Shown here: one piece after another, positions 50,572 to 57,779 of the stretch
How positions within the stretch are numbered: the first letter of the stretch is position 1
How the letters are laid out: each line of letters begins with the position of its first letter
Source of the DNA: Phenylobacterium sp.
Lineage (GTDB): Bacteria > Pseudomonadota > Alphaproteobacteria > Caulobacterales > Caulobacteraceae
Length of the DNA stretch: 64,000 bases
Assembly (NCBI RefSeq): GCF_030651185.1
Contig: NZ_JAUSCJ010000013.1
Coordinates: 1 to 64,000 of the forward strand
Direction of reading: 5' to 3'
Notes under the pieces: model-generated
What the model was told of the DNA's origin: nothing
Seen by the model: only the letters and a program-made list of their open reading frames with translations
Databases searched by the model: none
Made by a program: the position numbers and the translations under genes

Positions 50572-52092
50572 ATGGCCGTTCCGCGCCTTTCCGCCGCCGC
50601 CTGCGTCCTGGCCGTGGCGCTGGCCGCGCCGGCCCTGGCCACGGCCGGCGCGTGCGGTGACCTGAAGGGCCTGAAGCTCAAGGACGTGGAGATCACAGCG
50701 GCGACCACCGTGGTCCCGGCCCCCACCTGGAAGTCGCCCCAGCAGCGGCTCTACAATGGGGTAGTTTCCGCCCCCTTCTGCCGGGTCGAAGGCGTGATCG
50801 AGGGCGGCATCGGTTTCGAACTATGGCTGCCCGCGCCTGATCGCTGGACGGGCCGCTTCCTGGGGGCGGGTGTCGGCGGCGACGCCGGGATCTACAACTA
50901 CGCCGACCTCGCGCGCGGGGTGGATCGCGGCTACGCCTCGGCCACCACCGATAGCGGCCACAAGATCACCGAGCCGCACTGGATGCTCGATCCCGTCAAG
51001 GTGGAGAACTACGCCCACCGCGCCGAGCACCTGATGACGGTGACCGGCAAGGCCATCACCGCGGCCTACTACGGCAAGCCCACCGCCTATTCGTACTTCA
51101 TCGGCTGTTCCGGCGGCGGCCGTCAGGCGCTGAAGGAGATGCAGTCCTATCCCGACGACTATGACGGCATCGTCGCCGGGGCGCCCGGCCCCTACATGAT
51201 GATCCAGTCGGCCCGGTTCATGGCCATCGCGGTGGAGGAGATGCGCCGCCCGGCCGCCGCCCTGACCGACGCCGACTGGGATCTGGTGACCACCCGCGCC
51301 GTCGCCGACTGCGACGCCAAGGACGGGGTGGCAGACGGCGTCGTCGAGCAGCCCCTGGCTTGCCGGTTCGACCTGGACGCCCTGGCCTGCGGCAAGCTGG
51401 CCGGCCGCTGCCTGACCCCGGCCCAGATCGCCATGGTGCGCTGGATCTACGCCCCCCTGAAGGATAGCGCCGGCAAGGACCTGGACTCCGGCCTGGTCCA
51501 CGGGGTGCGGACGCGGCCCGGTCCGCCCTCCCCGCTGCTGCGGGCGATGTTCGCCGACGGGGCGCACAAGGACGTCAACTGGGACGCCATGACCTTCGAC
51601 GTCACCCAGGACCTGGCCCTGGTGCGCCAGACCATGCCGACCCTGGGCGCCGACCAGACCGACCTGTCGGGCTTCAAGGCGGCTGGCGGTAAGTTCATCC
51701 TCTACCAGGGCTGGATGGACCCCTCGATCGGGGCCAGGCAGTCGCTGGACTATTACGGCCGCGTTCGCACGAAGATGGGCGGCCAGGCGGCCGACAGCTT
51801 CACCCGCCTGTTCCTGGCGCCCGGCGTGCTCCATTGCGGCGGCGGAGCGGGACCCGACCTGTTCGGCGGCTCGGGGCGGCCGGCGCCAGTGGATGACCCC
51901 GACCACGACCTGCTGGCCGCCATCATGGCCTGGGTGGAACAGGACCGTGCACCCGAGCGGGTCGTCGCCAGCAAGATGGTGGACGAGAAGGTGGTCCGCA
52001 CCCGGCCGCTCTGCGCCTGGCCGAAGGTGGCGCGCTACAAGGGTTCCGGCAGCACGGACGAGGCGGCGAACTTCACATGCGTAAAGGCCTGA
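50572..52092 (+). CDS. Tannase/feruloyl esterase family protein
   Basis: The 506-residue exported protein has a signal peptide (MAVPRLSAAACVLAVALAAP...ATA-G), the tannase nucleophile YFIGCSGGGRQALKEMQSYP (Ser ~182), YDGIVAGAPG, the acid region FILYQGWMDPSIG and the histidine in LAPGVLHCGGGAGPD. The CS-D-HC arrangement, with a disulphide next to the triad, is the family hallmark. It hydrolyses aromatic carboxylic esters such as ferulate or gallate esters in the periplasm. It sits behind the LacI-controlled TonB receptor and overlaps the next gene by 16 bases. Confidence 0.88.
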   Translation: MAVPRLSAAACVLAVALAAPALATAGACGDLKGLKLKDVEITAATTVVPAPTWKSPQQRLYNGVVSAPFCRVEGVIEGGIGFELWLPAPDRWTGRFLGAGVGGDAGIYNYADLARGVDRGYASATTDSGHKITEPHWMLDPVKVENYAHRAEHLMTVTGKAITAAYYGKPTAYSYFIGCSGGGRQALKEMQSYPDDYDGIVAGAPGPYMMIQSARFMAIAVEEMRRPAAALTDADWDLVTTRAVADCDAKDGVADGVVEQPLACRFDLDALACGKLAGRCLTPAQIAMVRWIYAPLKDSAGKDLDSGLVHGVRTRPGPPSPLLRAMFADGAHKDVNWDAMTFDVTQDLALVRQTMPTLGADQTDLSGFKAAGGKFILYQGWMDPSIGARQSLDYYGRVRTKMGGQAADSFTRLFLAPGVLHCGGGAGPDLFGGSGRPAPVDDPDHDLLAAIMAWVEQDRAPERVVASKMVDEKVVRTRPLCAWPKVARYKGSGSTDEAANFTCVKA

Positions 52093-53285
52093 TCCCCGCC
52101 GCGGCCCTCGCCGCCCTGCTGGCATCGAGCGCCCTGGCCGCCCCGCGCCACGAGACCGGGACCCTGGCGGGGGGCGCGACCTATGTAATCGACGTGCCGG
52201 ACGCCTGGAATGGCGCCCTGCTGCTGTACAGCCACGGATATGCCCGAGGGCCGGCCAATCCAGCCCACAACGCCCCGAGCGAGGCGGTGAAGCCGCTGCT
52301 GCTGGCCAAGGGCTACGCCCTGGCCGGATCGTCCTTCGCCCGTCCCGGCTGGGCGCTGGAGGAGGCGGTTCCCGGCCAACTCGCCACCCTGGATGCGTTT
52401 TCCGCCACCATCGGAACGCCCAAGCGGACCCTGGCCTGGGGCTCCTCCATGGGCGCCCTGGCGACGGTCGCCCTGATCGAGCGTCACCCGGGCCGGTTCG
52501 ATGGGGGGCTGCCGCTGTGCGGCTCGGTGGGCGGGGCGATCCCGATGATGAACTCCGCCTTCGACGCGGCCTTCGCCTTCAAGACCCTGCTGGCCCCCGA
52601 CCTGAAGATCGTCGGTGGGGTGGATGATCGCGCTGTCGCGGAACGCGCGGCCGCCGTGGTCGCCGAGGCCCGCCAGACGCCCCAGGGCCGGGCGCGGCTG
52701 CAATTGGTGGCCGCCCTCGCACAGCTGCCCGGCGCGACCCTGGACGACCAGCTGAAGAGCTTCGTCATGGGGGTGTTCTTCCCGCGCGCCGACCAGGAAC
52801 GCCGCGCCGGCGGGGTGTTCTCCTGGAACACCGGGGTCGACTATCGCCGCCAGGTGAAGGCCACCGGCAAGGGCGGCGCGATCGCGGCGGCCTATGCGCA
52901 GGCGGGCCTGGCCATCGACAAGGACGTGGCGGCCCTGAACGCCGCGCCGCGCCAGGGCGCCGATCCACAGGCGGTGGCCTATCTGACCGCCAACTACGTC
53001 CCCACCGGCGCCCTCACCCGGCCGGTCCTGACCCTGCACACCACGCACGATCCCCTGACCTCCTCGGCCAATGAGGGGACCTACGGCGCCAAGGTGGCCG
53101 CCAGGGGCAAGGGCAAGCTGCTGCGGCAGGTCTTCGTGACCCGCACCGGGCACTGCAACTTCCAGCCCGACGAGCTGCTGGCCGCCGTGCAGGTGTTGGA
53201 CGGCCGCGTGACGAAGGGCGCCTGGAGCCACCTGCCAAAAGCGCCCTTCACGGCCTTCAAGCCGGAACGGCTGCTCCGGCCCTGA
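52077..53285 (+). CDS. Exported alpha/beta hydrolase
   Basis: The 402-residue protein has a signal peptide (MRKGLIPAAALAALLASSAL-AAP), oxyanion-hole LLLYSHGYARGP, the nucleophile elbow AWGSSMGALATV (~residue 123), an acid near LTLHTTHDPLTS and the C-terminal TRTGHCNFQPDELLAA carrying the catalytic histidine. It is a predicted periplasmic esterase. Its ATG is inside the last codons of the tannase-like gene, so the two are translationally linked and should act on the same class of substrate. It converges with the isochorismatase gene. Confidence 0.8.
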   Translation: MRKGLIPAAALAALLASSALAAPRHETGTLAGGATYVIDVPDAWNGALLLYSHGYARGPANPAHNAPSEAVKPLLLAKGYALAGSSFARPGWALEEAVPGQLATLDAFSATIGTPKRTLAWGSSMGALATVALIERHPGRFDGGLPLCGSVGGAIPMMNSAFDAAFAFKTLLAPDLKIVGGVDDRAVAERAAAVVAEARQTPQGRARLQLVAALAQLPGATLDDQLKSFVMGVFFPRADQERRAGGVFSWNTGVDYRRQVKATGKGGAIAAAYAQAGLAIDKDVAALNAAPRQGADPQAVAYLTANYVPTGALTRPVLTLHTTHDPLTSSANEGTYGAKVAARGKGKLLRQVFVTRTGHCNFQPDELLAAVQVLDGRVTKGAWSHLPKAPFTAFKPERLLRP

Positions 53286-53937
53286 TCAGGGCCAGTACCT
53301 CGTCGGTCGCCCGCACGTCGCCGAAGGTGCGGTAGACGTTGTGCAGGGCGGCGTTGTGGTCCTGGTCGCGGCGCGCGGCGTTGGCGTCGGCCACCATGAT
53401 CACCCGCAGGCCCAGGGTGCTGGCGTCGCGTGCGGTGGATTCACAGCAGATATTGGTCAGGGTCCCGGTGATCAGCACGGTGTCGACGCCGCGCGCCTCC
53501 AGCATTGGCGGCAAGGTGGAGCGGCCGGGAAAGAAGGCGCTGGTGGCCGACTTCTCCGCCAGGACATCGCCCTCATGGACCTGGAACTCATGCCAGAGCC
53601 GCTCGGCCAGGGTCCCCTCCCCGCCGCTGGCCGCATACATCGCCGCGACCTTCTCGCCGTAGAATTCGGTGGAGGCCGGTGTCGGCGCGCTGTTGGTGGG
53701 CAGGACCCAGGCCACGGTCCCGCCGGCCGCGCGCAGGCCATCGGCGATGCGGCGGACATTGGGGACGATGCCGCGGGTGTAGGGCAGCTCGTTCAGAAAG
53801 AACGGAACCATGTCGATCACCAGCAAGGCGGTTCGCGCCGGGACGATCACCTCATAGGCATGGCGGCGGCCGCGGCGATCTTCCTGCCGGGCGTATTCGC
53901 GGGCCTCGATGTGCCAGTCGTGCAACGGCGCTTCCAT
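53257..53937 (-). CDS. Isochorismatase-family cysteine hydrolase
   Basis: The 226-residue protein has the Asp-Lys-Cys triad: Asp in TALLVIDMVPFF (~38), Lys in LAEKSATSAFFPG (~128) and Cys in TGTLTNICCESTARDA (~161). Family members hydrolyse amides or vinyl ethers (nicotinamidase, N-carbamoylsarcosine amidase, isochorismatase). I use the ATG at 53937 after GGGGAGAG; a further in-frame ATG at 54000 lacks a ribosome site. Its last 29 bases overlap the 3' end of the convergent alpha/beta hydrolase. Confidence 0.85.
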   Translation of the reverse strand: MEAPLHDWHIEAREYARQEDRRGRRHAYEVIVPARTALLVIDMVPFFLNELPYTRGIVPNVRRIADGLRAAGGTVAWVLPTNSAPTPASTEFYGEKVAAMYAASGGEGTLAERLWHEFQVHEGDVLAEKSATSAFFPGRSTLPPMLEARGVDTVLITGTLTNICCESTARDASTLGLRVIMVADANAARRDQDHNAALHNVYRTFGDVRATDEVLALIRAGAAVPA

Positions 53938-54042
53938 ATCGTCTCTCCCCGAAGGAAGGAGGCACGATTCGTCGCGACGCGAACAGAGCGCGAACATCAA
54001 CTGAAATTGTGTGGAAAAACCGCCAGCACGACGGGAGAGCGA

Positions 54043-54119
54043 TGGTACCGCCTCTCAGGCTTGAACTGAGGACCTCCGGTTCCACAAACCGGCGCTCTAA
54101 CCAACTGAGCTAAGGCGGC
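54043..54119 (-). tRNA. tRNA-His (GTG anticodon)
   Basis: The 77-nt gene on the minus strand includes CCA. The acceptor stem GCCGCCT pairs with AGGCGGT (G1-U72), the D arm is AGCTCAGTTGGTTAGAGC, the anticodon stem/loop CCGGT-TTGTGGA-ACCGG has anticodon GTG, and the T arm is CTCAG-TTCAAGC-CTGAG. The discriminator base is A73 and there is no encoded G-1 opposite C73. Loss of that otherwise universal tRNA-His feature is known from a large group of alphaproteobacteria. Confidence 0.93.
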
Positions 54120-54137
54120 GCATCGCGAAGGCGTGTT

Positions 54138-54977
54138 CTAGTCGGGCGCGGCAGCCGGATCAAGCGCGCGCGACAGCAGGCCGGCGCGAAATCTCCGGCT
54201 TCCCGCCAGGCGCTCGCCAGAGGTGAGCCGGAGGTTGAAATCGCCGGAGGATTTGGTCTCCACCTCGGCGATGGCGGCGCGGCTGACCAGGCGCGAGCGG
54301 TGGATGCGGACGAAGCCGGCCAGCCGCTGTTCCATCTGGGCCAGGGAGGCGCGGTGCAGGACGGCGTTCTCACCCGTGTGCAGTTCGACATAGTTGCCGG
54401 CCGCCTCCACCCAGCGGATGTCCCCGACCGGCAGGAAGACCCGGCGGGCGCCGTCGCGCACCTCCAGGATGTCGCCCTGCGACGCAGCCGGGGCCTGGCG
54501 GGCGCGGAACTGCCGCCAGAGAGGGTAGCAGACCAGGGCGCCGGAATAGATCAGCAGGTCCTTGCGAAGCTCGTAGGGCCAGTCCCCCAGCGGCCCCAGG
54601 GCATCATAGACGCCGCCGACGAGGCTGTAGGCGGCGCTGCGCAGCAGGCCCATGGCGACAACGTGGATCAGGGAGAAGGCCAGGCCGCCGGCGATGTGGA
54701 CCGCCACCCAGGTGAAGGGCCGTTCAGGACGCGGGGGCCAGCGACGGATGAGCCACAGCATCGCCGGCAACAGGACGGCCAGGACCAGACCGCTGGACAC
54801 CTCCCAGACGGTGGGCTCCCACCAGGCGACGGGCTGCCCGAAACGGGCGCGGTCGTGCAGGACGGTGAAGATGTCCACGATGATCACGCCGCCGGCGAAG
54901 AGCATGAAGAGGCCCATGAACAGCAGGTCGCCCCGCCGGTCTCTTTCCCCCTCCCCGCTTCGATCCTGCGTCCTCAT
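54138..54977 (-). CDS. Membrane-anchored LytTR-domain transcriptional regulator
   Basis: The 279-residue protein has four membrane segments (approximately 20-40, 55-75, 95-118 and 142-158) followed by a LytTR DNA-binding domain (~175-270: ILEVRDGARRVFLPVGDIRW, VEAAGNYVELHTGENAVLHR, FVRIHRSRLVSRAAIAEVET). Such MHYT-like or multi-pass LytTR proteins sense something at the membrane and bind DNA directly; no histidine kinase is adjacent. I prefer the ATG at 54977; a TTG at 54995 would overlap the tonB terminator. Confidence 0.82.
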   Translation of the reverse strand: MRTQDRSGEGERDRRGDLLFMGLFMLFAGGVIIVDIFTVLHDRARFGQPVAWWEPTVWEVSSGLVLAVLLPAMLWLIRRWPPRPERPFTWVAVHIAGGLAFSLIHVVAMGLLRSAAYSLVGGVYDALGPLGDWPYELRKDLLIYSGALVCYPLWRQFRARQAPAASQGDILEVRDGARRVFLPVGDIRWVEAAGNYVELHTGENAVLHRASLAQMEQRLAGFVRIHRSRLVSRAAIAEVETKSSGDFNLRLTSGERLAGSRRFRAGLLSRALDPAAAPD

Positions 54978-54997
54978 GGCCCCAGCATAGCGCAAAG

Positions 54998-55026
54998 AAA
55001 AAGCCCCGGAGGTGAACCTCCGGGGC
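54998..55026 (-). terminator. Rho-independent terminator of the exbB-exbD-tonB operon
   Basis: A perfect 10-bp stem, GCCCCGGAGG / CCTCCGGGGC with loop TGAA in the plus-strand reading, is followed on the minus strand by TTTTTC. It lies 31 bases after the tonB stop. Confidence 0.9.
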
Positions 55027-55056
55027 CAATTCGTTTTTGCAGGGGAGCCCGGAGGC

Positions 55057-55755
55057 TCAGCCCTTGGGAAGAACCCAACGAAGGGGAATACGAACCGTAC
55101 CGCCTTCGATCGGGGCGCCGTCCAGGGTCTTCGGCTTCATCTTGAAGAGCTTGGAAGCCTTCAAGGTGGAGTCACCGAAGCCGTAGTCCGCCGGATCTTC
55201 CGAAACCACCGAGCAGTTCTCGAGCGTGCCCCTGGCGGTGACCGTGCAACTGATCGTCGCGCGGCCCTCGACGTTCATCCGCTGAGCCCGGTCCGGGAAG
55301 TACCGGGCCAGATCTTCGGCGTTGGGACGACGCGACCAGTCAGGGTTGCTGATGACCGAGGGGCGCGGAGGCGCCACGGGAGCCGGAGCCGGGGGCTTCG
55401 GTTCCTCGATCCGCTTCTCGACCGGCGGAACCGGCAGAGGGGGGATCGTCGGCATATCAGACGGCACGTTCACCGGAGGCCGCGGTTGCAGCTTGGGCGG
55501 CGGCGGCGGCGGGGTGTTCGGCGGCGGAGGCGGAGGCGGCGGCGGCGGCGGCGGGGCGGGCTTGATGATCGCCACATCCGTCACGTCGTCCGAGTATTCC
55601 TTGAACTCCGACTGGAACTTGGCCTTCCAGAGGTAAACGCCGACCACGCCGTGGACGATGACAGAGCCAATGATGGCGGCAGTCACCCCGTTGTTGCGCT
55701 TTTTACGCGGCGCATCGAAGGGGTTGTGCCCTGGGTGGGTGATGTCTTCAGCCAT
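55057..55755 (-). CDS. tonB: TonB energy transducer
   Basis: The 232-residue protein has a cytoplasmic N-terminus, one membrane anchor (~24-43, GVTAAIIGSVIVHGVVGVYL), a long proline-rich periplasmic spacer (~66-140, with a run of 14 prolines and KPAP/EPKPPAPAP stretches) and a C-terminal TonB domain (YFPDRAQRMNVEGRATISCT ... GGTVRIPLRWVLPKG). It transmits proton-motive-force energy from ExbBD to outer-membrane receptors. It is the third gene of the operon, 9 bases after exbD. Confidence 0.9.
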   Translation of the reverse strand: MAEDITHPGHNPFDAPRKKRNNGVTAAIIGSVIVHGVVGVYLWKAKFQSEFKEYSDDVTDVAIIKPAPPPPPPPPPPPPNTPPPPPPKLQPRPPVNVPSDMPTIPPLPVPPVEKRIEEPKPPAPAPVAPPRPSVISNPDWSRRPNAEDLARYFPDRAQRMNVEGRATISCTVTARGTLENCSVVSEDPADYGFGDSTLKASKLFKMKPKTLDGAPIEGGTVRIPLRWVLPKG

Positions 55756-55764
55756 GCTCCACCC

Positions 55765-56199
55765 CTAGTTCTTGTCTTCGCCGATCAGCGCCACGCTGTA
55801 AAACCCGTTGTCCTGGAGCTGGTTCATCACGCCCATGAAGTCCCCGTAGAGGACCCCTTTGTCGGCGCGGATGAAGATCCGCTCTTTCTCCGGGTTACGC
55901 TTGTTGCCGATATTCTTCCGCAGGTCGTCACCCAGGGTCGCGATCTCAGTGGGAATGTCCCCAATGAACAAGCGACCGGATTCCTGGATGGATATGTAGA
56001 CCGGCTTAGGAGGGTTGGTAGACGGCTTAGCCACCGCGTTGGGAAGTGTGACCTTCACCGTTACGGCGGCCATGGGTGCCGCCACCATGAAGATGATCAG
56101 GAGGACCAGCATGACGTCCACGAAGGGCGTCACATTGATCTCGCTGTTCGCATCCACGGCGTACCTGCCACCCCCAGAACCTGAGAGTTTGGCGCCCAT
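55765..56199 (-). CDS. exbD: Biopolymer transport protein ExbD/TolR
   Basis: The 144-residue protein has the family's single membrane helix with the functional aspartate, NVTPFVDVMLVLLIIFMVAA (Asp ~28), and a periplasmic domain ending FMGVMNQLQDNGFYSVALIG. With ExbB it forms the proton channel powering TonB. The operon order with exbB upstream and tonB downstream favours ExbD over TolR. Confidence 0.92.
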   Translation of the reverse strand: MGAKLSGSGGGRYAVDANSEINVTPFVDVMLVLLIIFMVAAPMAAVTVKVTLPNAVAKPSTNPPKPVYISIQESGRLFIGDIPTEIATLGDDLRKNIGNKRNPEKERIFIRADKGVLYGDFMGVMNQLQDNGFYSVALIGEDKN

Positions 56200-56204
56200 G
56201 GTGC

Positions 56205-57110
56205 TTAGGCCCCTTTGTCGAGCTGCCGGGAGATGCCGTTCATCAGCTCAGCCACGAACCCTTCCGTACGCGCACCGTAAGCGGAGATGCGGGTCTGGAA
56301 GTAGTTGTAGAAGATAACCGACGGAATGGCGGCGAACAGACCGATGCCGGTGGCCAGCAGCGCCTCGGCGATACCGGGGGCGACGACGGCCAGGTTGGTC
56401 GTGTTGGTGTTCGCGATCCCGATGAAGGAGGTCATGATCCCGTAAACGGTGCCGAACAGACCGATGAACGGACCGGACGAACCGACCGAGGCCAGGAACT
56501 GCATGCCGCTGGAGAGACGACCACCGAGCGACGCCTGGACGGCGGCGACGGCGTTCTCGGCGCGGTGAATGACCGCGTCACGGTGAGTACCGGAAACGGC
56601 CAGGCCAGCTTGGCGCGACAGTTCGACTTCTTGGGCGGCCGCGGCGGCCATATCGGCCAGCGGATTGCCTTCGAATTCGTCTGACATGCCGATGCGGCCC
56701 ATGTCGTTGATGGTCTTGGCGGTGCGGAAGGCTTCGAGGAAGCGGTCCGTTTGGCGGTTCAGAGAGCCATACTCAAGCAGCTTGGTGACCAGCAGGGTCC
56801 ACGAGAAGATGGAGCAGAGCACCAGGCCGATCATGACGACCTTGACGACCGCGCCGGCGTCCATGGCCATCTGGATGACGCTGAGCTTGCCAGCGCTTTC
56901 CATTTGGGGCGGGGCAGCTTCTTCGGCCGGAGCGGCCGCGGCGACGGGAGCCGCGGCGGCGGCGTCAGTCGGAGTTGTTGCGGGAGCGGCGGCGTCAGCG
57001 GCAGGTGCGGCCGGTGCGGCGGCATCCTGCGCGAACGCCGGCGCGCTCGTCATCAGCACCAAGGCGCCGAAGAGAGCGATGAAAGGAGTCGTTCGTTTGT
57101 TGTCGAGCAT
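56205..57110 (-). CDS. exbB: ExbB/MotA/TolQ proton channel family protein
   Basis: The 301-residue protein has an N-terminal signal-like segment (MLDNKRTTPFIALFGALVLM, AFAQ) and an Ala/Pro-rich linker (~25-75), then the three membrane segments of ExbB: VVKVVMIGLVLCSIFSWTLL, SVGSSGPFIGLFGTVYGIMT and EALLATGIGLFAAIPSVIFY. The extended N-terminus is seen in other alphaproteobacterial ExbB proteins and places it in the periplasm. The ATG at 57110 is followed by exbD after a 5-base gap. Upstream is a ~670-base region before the next gene. Confidence 0.9.
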   Translation of the reverse strand: MLDNKRTTPFIALFGALVLMTSAPAFAQDAAAPAAPAADAAAPATTPTDAAAAAPVAAAAPAEEAAPPQMESAGKLSVIQMAMDAGAVVKVVMIGLVLCSIFSWTLLVTKLLEYGSLNRQTDRFLEAFRTAKTINDMGRIGMSDEFEGNPLADMAAAAAQEVELSRQAGLAVSGTHRDAVIHRAENAVAAVQASLGGRLSSGMQFLASVGSSGPFIGLFGTVYGIMTSFIGIANTNTTNLAVVAPGIAEALLATGIGLFAAIPSVIFYNYFQTRISAYGARTEGFVAELMNGISRQLDKGA

Positions 57111-57779
57111 CTGTCGCCAGTTCCTGATTGGTCTAGCACGTTTGGACCGAGGGTCGTCGCGCGAGAGCGTGTCCACCCCAATTGAAATTGCCCGCAGTCC
57201 CTCTCGTAACCACGAGAGAAACGACGGAGCCGCTATCGCTGCGCCCGACCCGTAACCCGTGTCGCCAGCTGGCGACGGTCGTGTTCCGGAGGCGGGAGCG
57301 ACCTCGCCTGCCCCGAGGGGAAGTTGAAGTCTTACCGCTATGTTAGACGTGCGGCAGGGGTGCTTTGGCAACCCCTTTTCCAAGCGTCAAGGGGGCTTAC
57401 CGCCAAGCTCAACCATACGGATGCATTGGGAGATACGGTATTGCTGCACCGCACACCGCGATCAGCAACTATTCCTGATCGTTTTTCTACTGACGGGGGA
57501 ATTTATGCGCTGCATTGCAGCATTTTCGACGGAACGCCGGTCTTGAAATAACACGGTCGCCGAACGGCCCGGAGGCGCTCACGCCTGATTTTCGGTCAGG
57601 TCGCCGTACAGTTTGGCAAATGGGGGGATGGGGCTCGGGCGTCAAGGCGCCAGGCCCCGACTCGTCGGCGGAACTCGCCCGACATGGCGCGGCGGCCACA
57701 GTCGAGGGCGCCGCCACCGGTGGTATCGATGGAGGAGCGGCCAAGGCCCCCTGCCCCTACGGGACAGGAGGCCGCCAAC
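57111..57779. other. Intergenic region upstream of exbB, no gene seen
   Basis: About 670 bases between exbB and the ZnuD-like receptor, both on the minus strand. The half nearer exbB (57320-57540) is AT-richer and probably contains the exbB promoter; CGTCAA at 57385 is a minus-strand TTGACG, but no convincing -10 follows. The half nearer the receptor is GC-rich with only short, poorly coding frames. No Zur-like palindrome was found here. Confidence 0.5.

Noticed and set aside
48828-50726. Long open frame of 632 codons on the minus strand opposite the TonB receptor
   Set aside because: It is an antisense shadow produced by GC-rich third positions. The plus-strand frame has clear receptor motifs, and the antisense product is Gly/Arg/Val-rich with no domain.
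55322-55636. Poly-glycine protein on the plus strand
   Set aside because: It is the antisense reading of the proline codons in the TonB spacer.
57324-57744. Short frames in the gap upstream of exbB
   Set aside because: Codon composition is unlike real genes, the frames overlap each other and no ribosome site is present.
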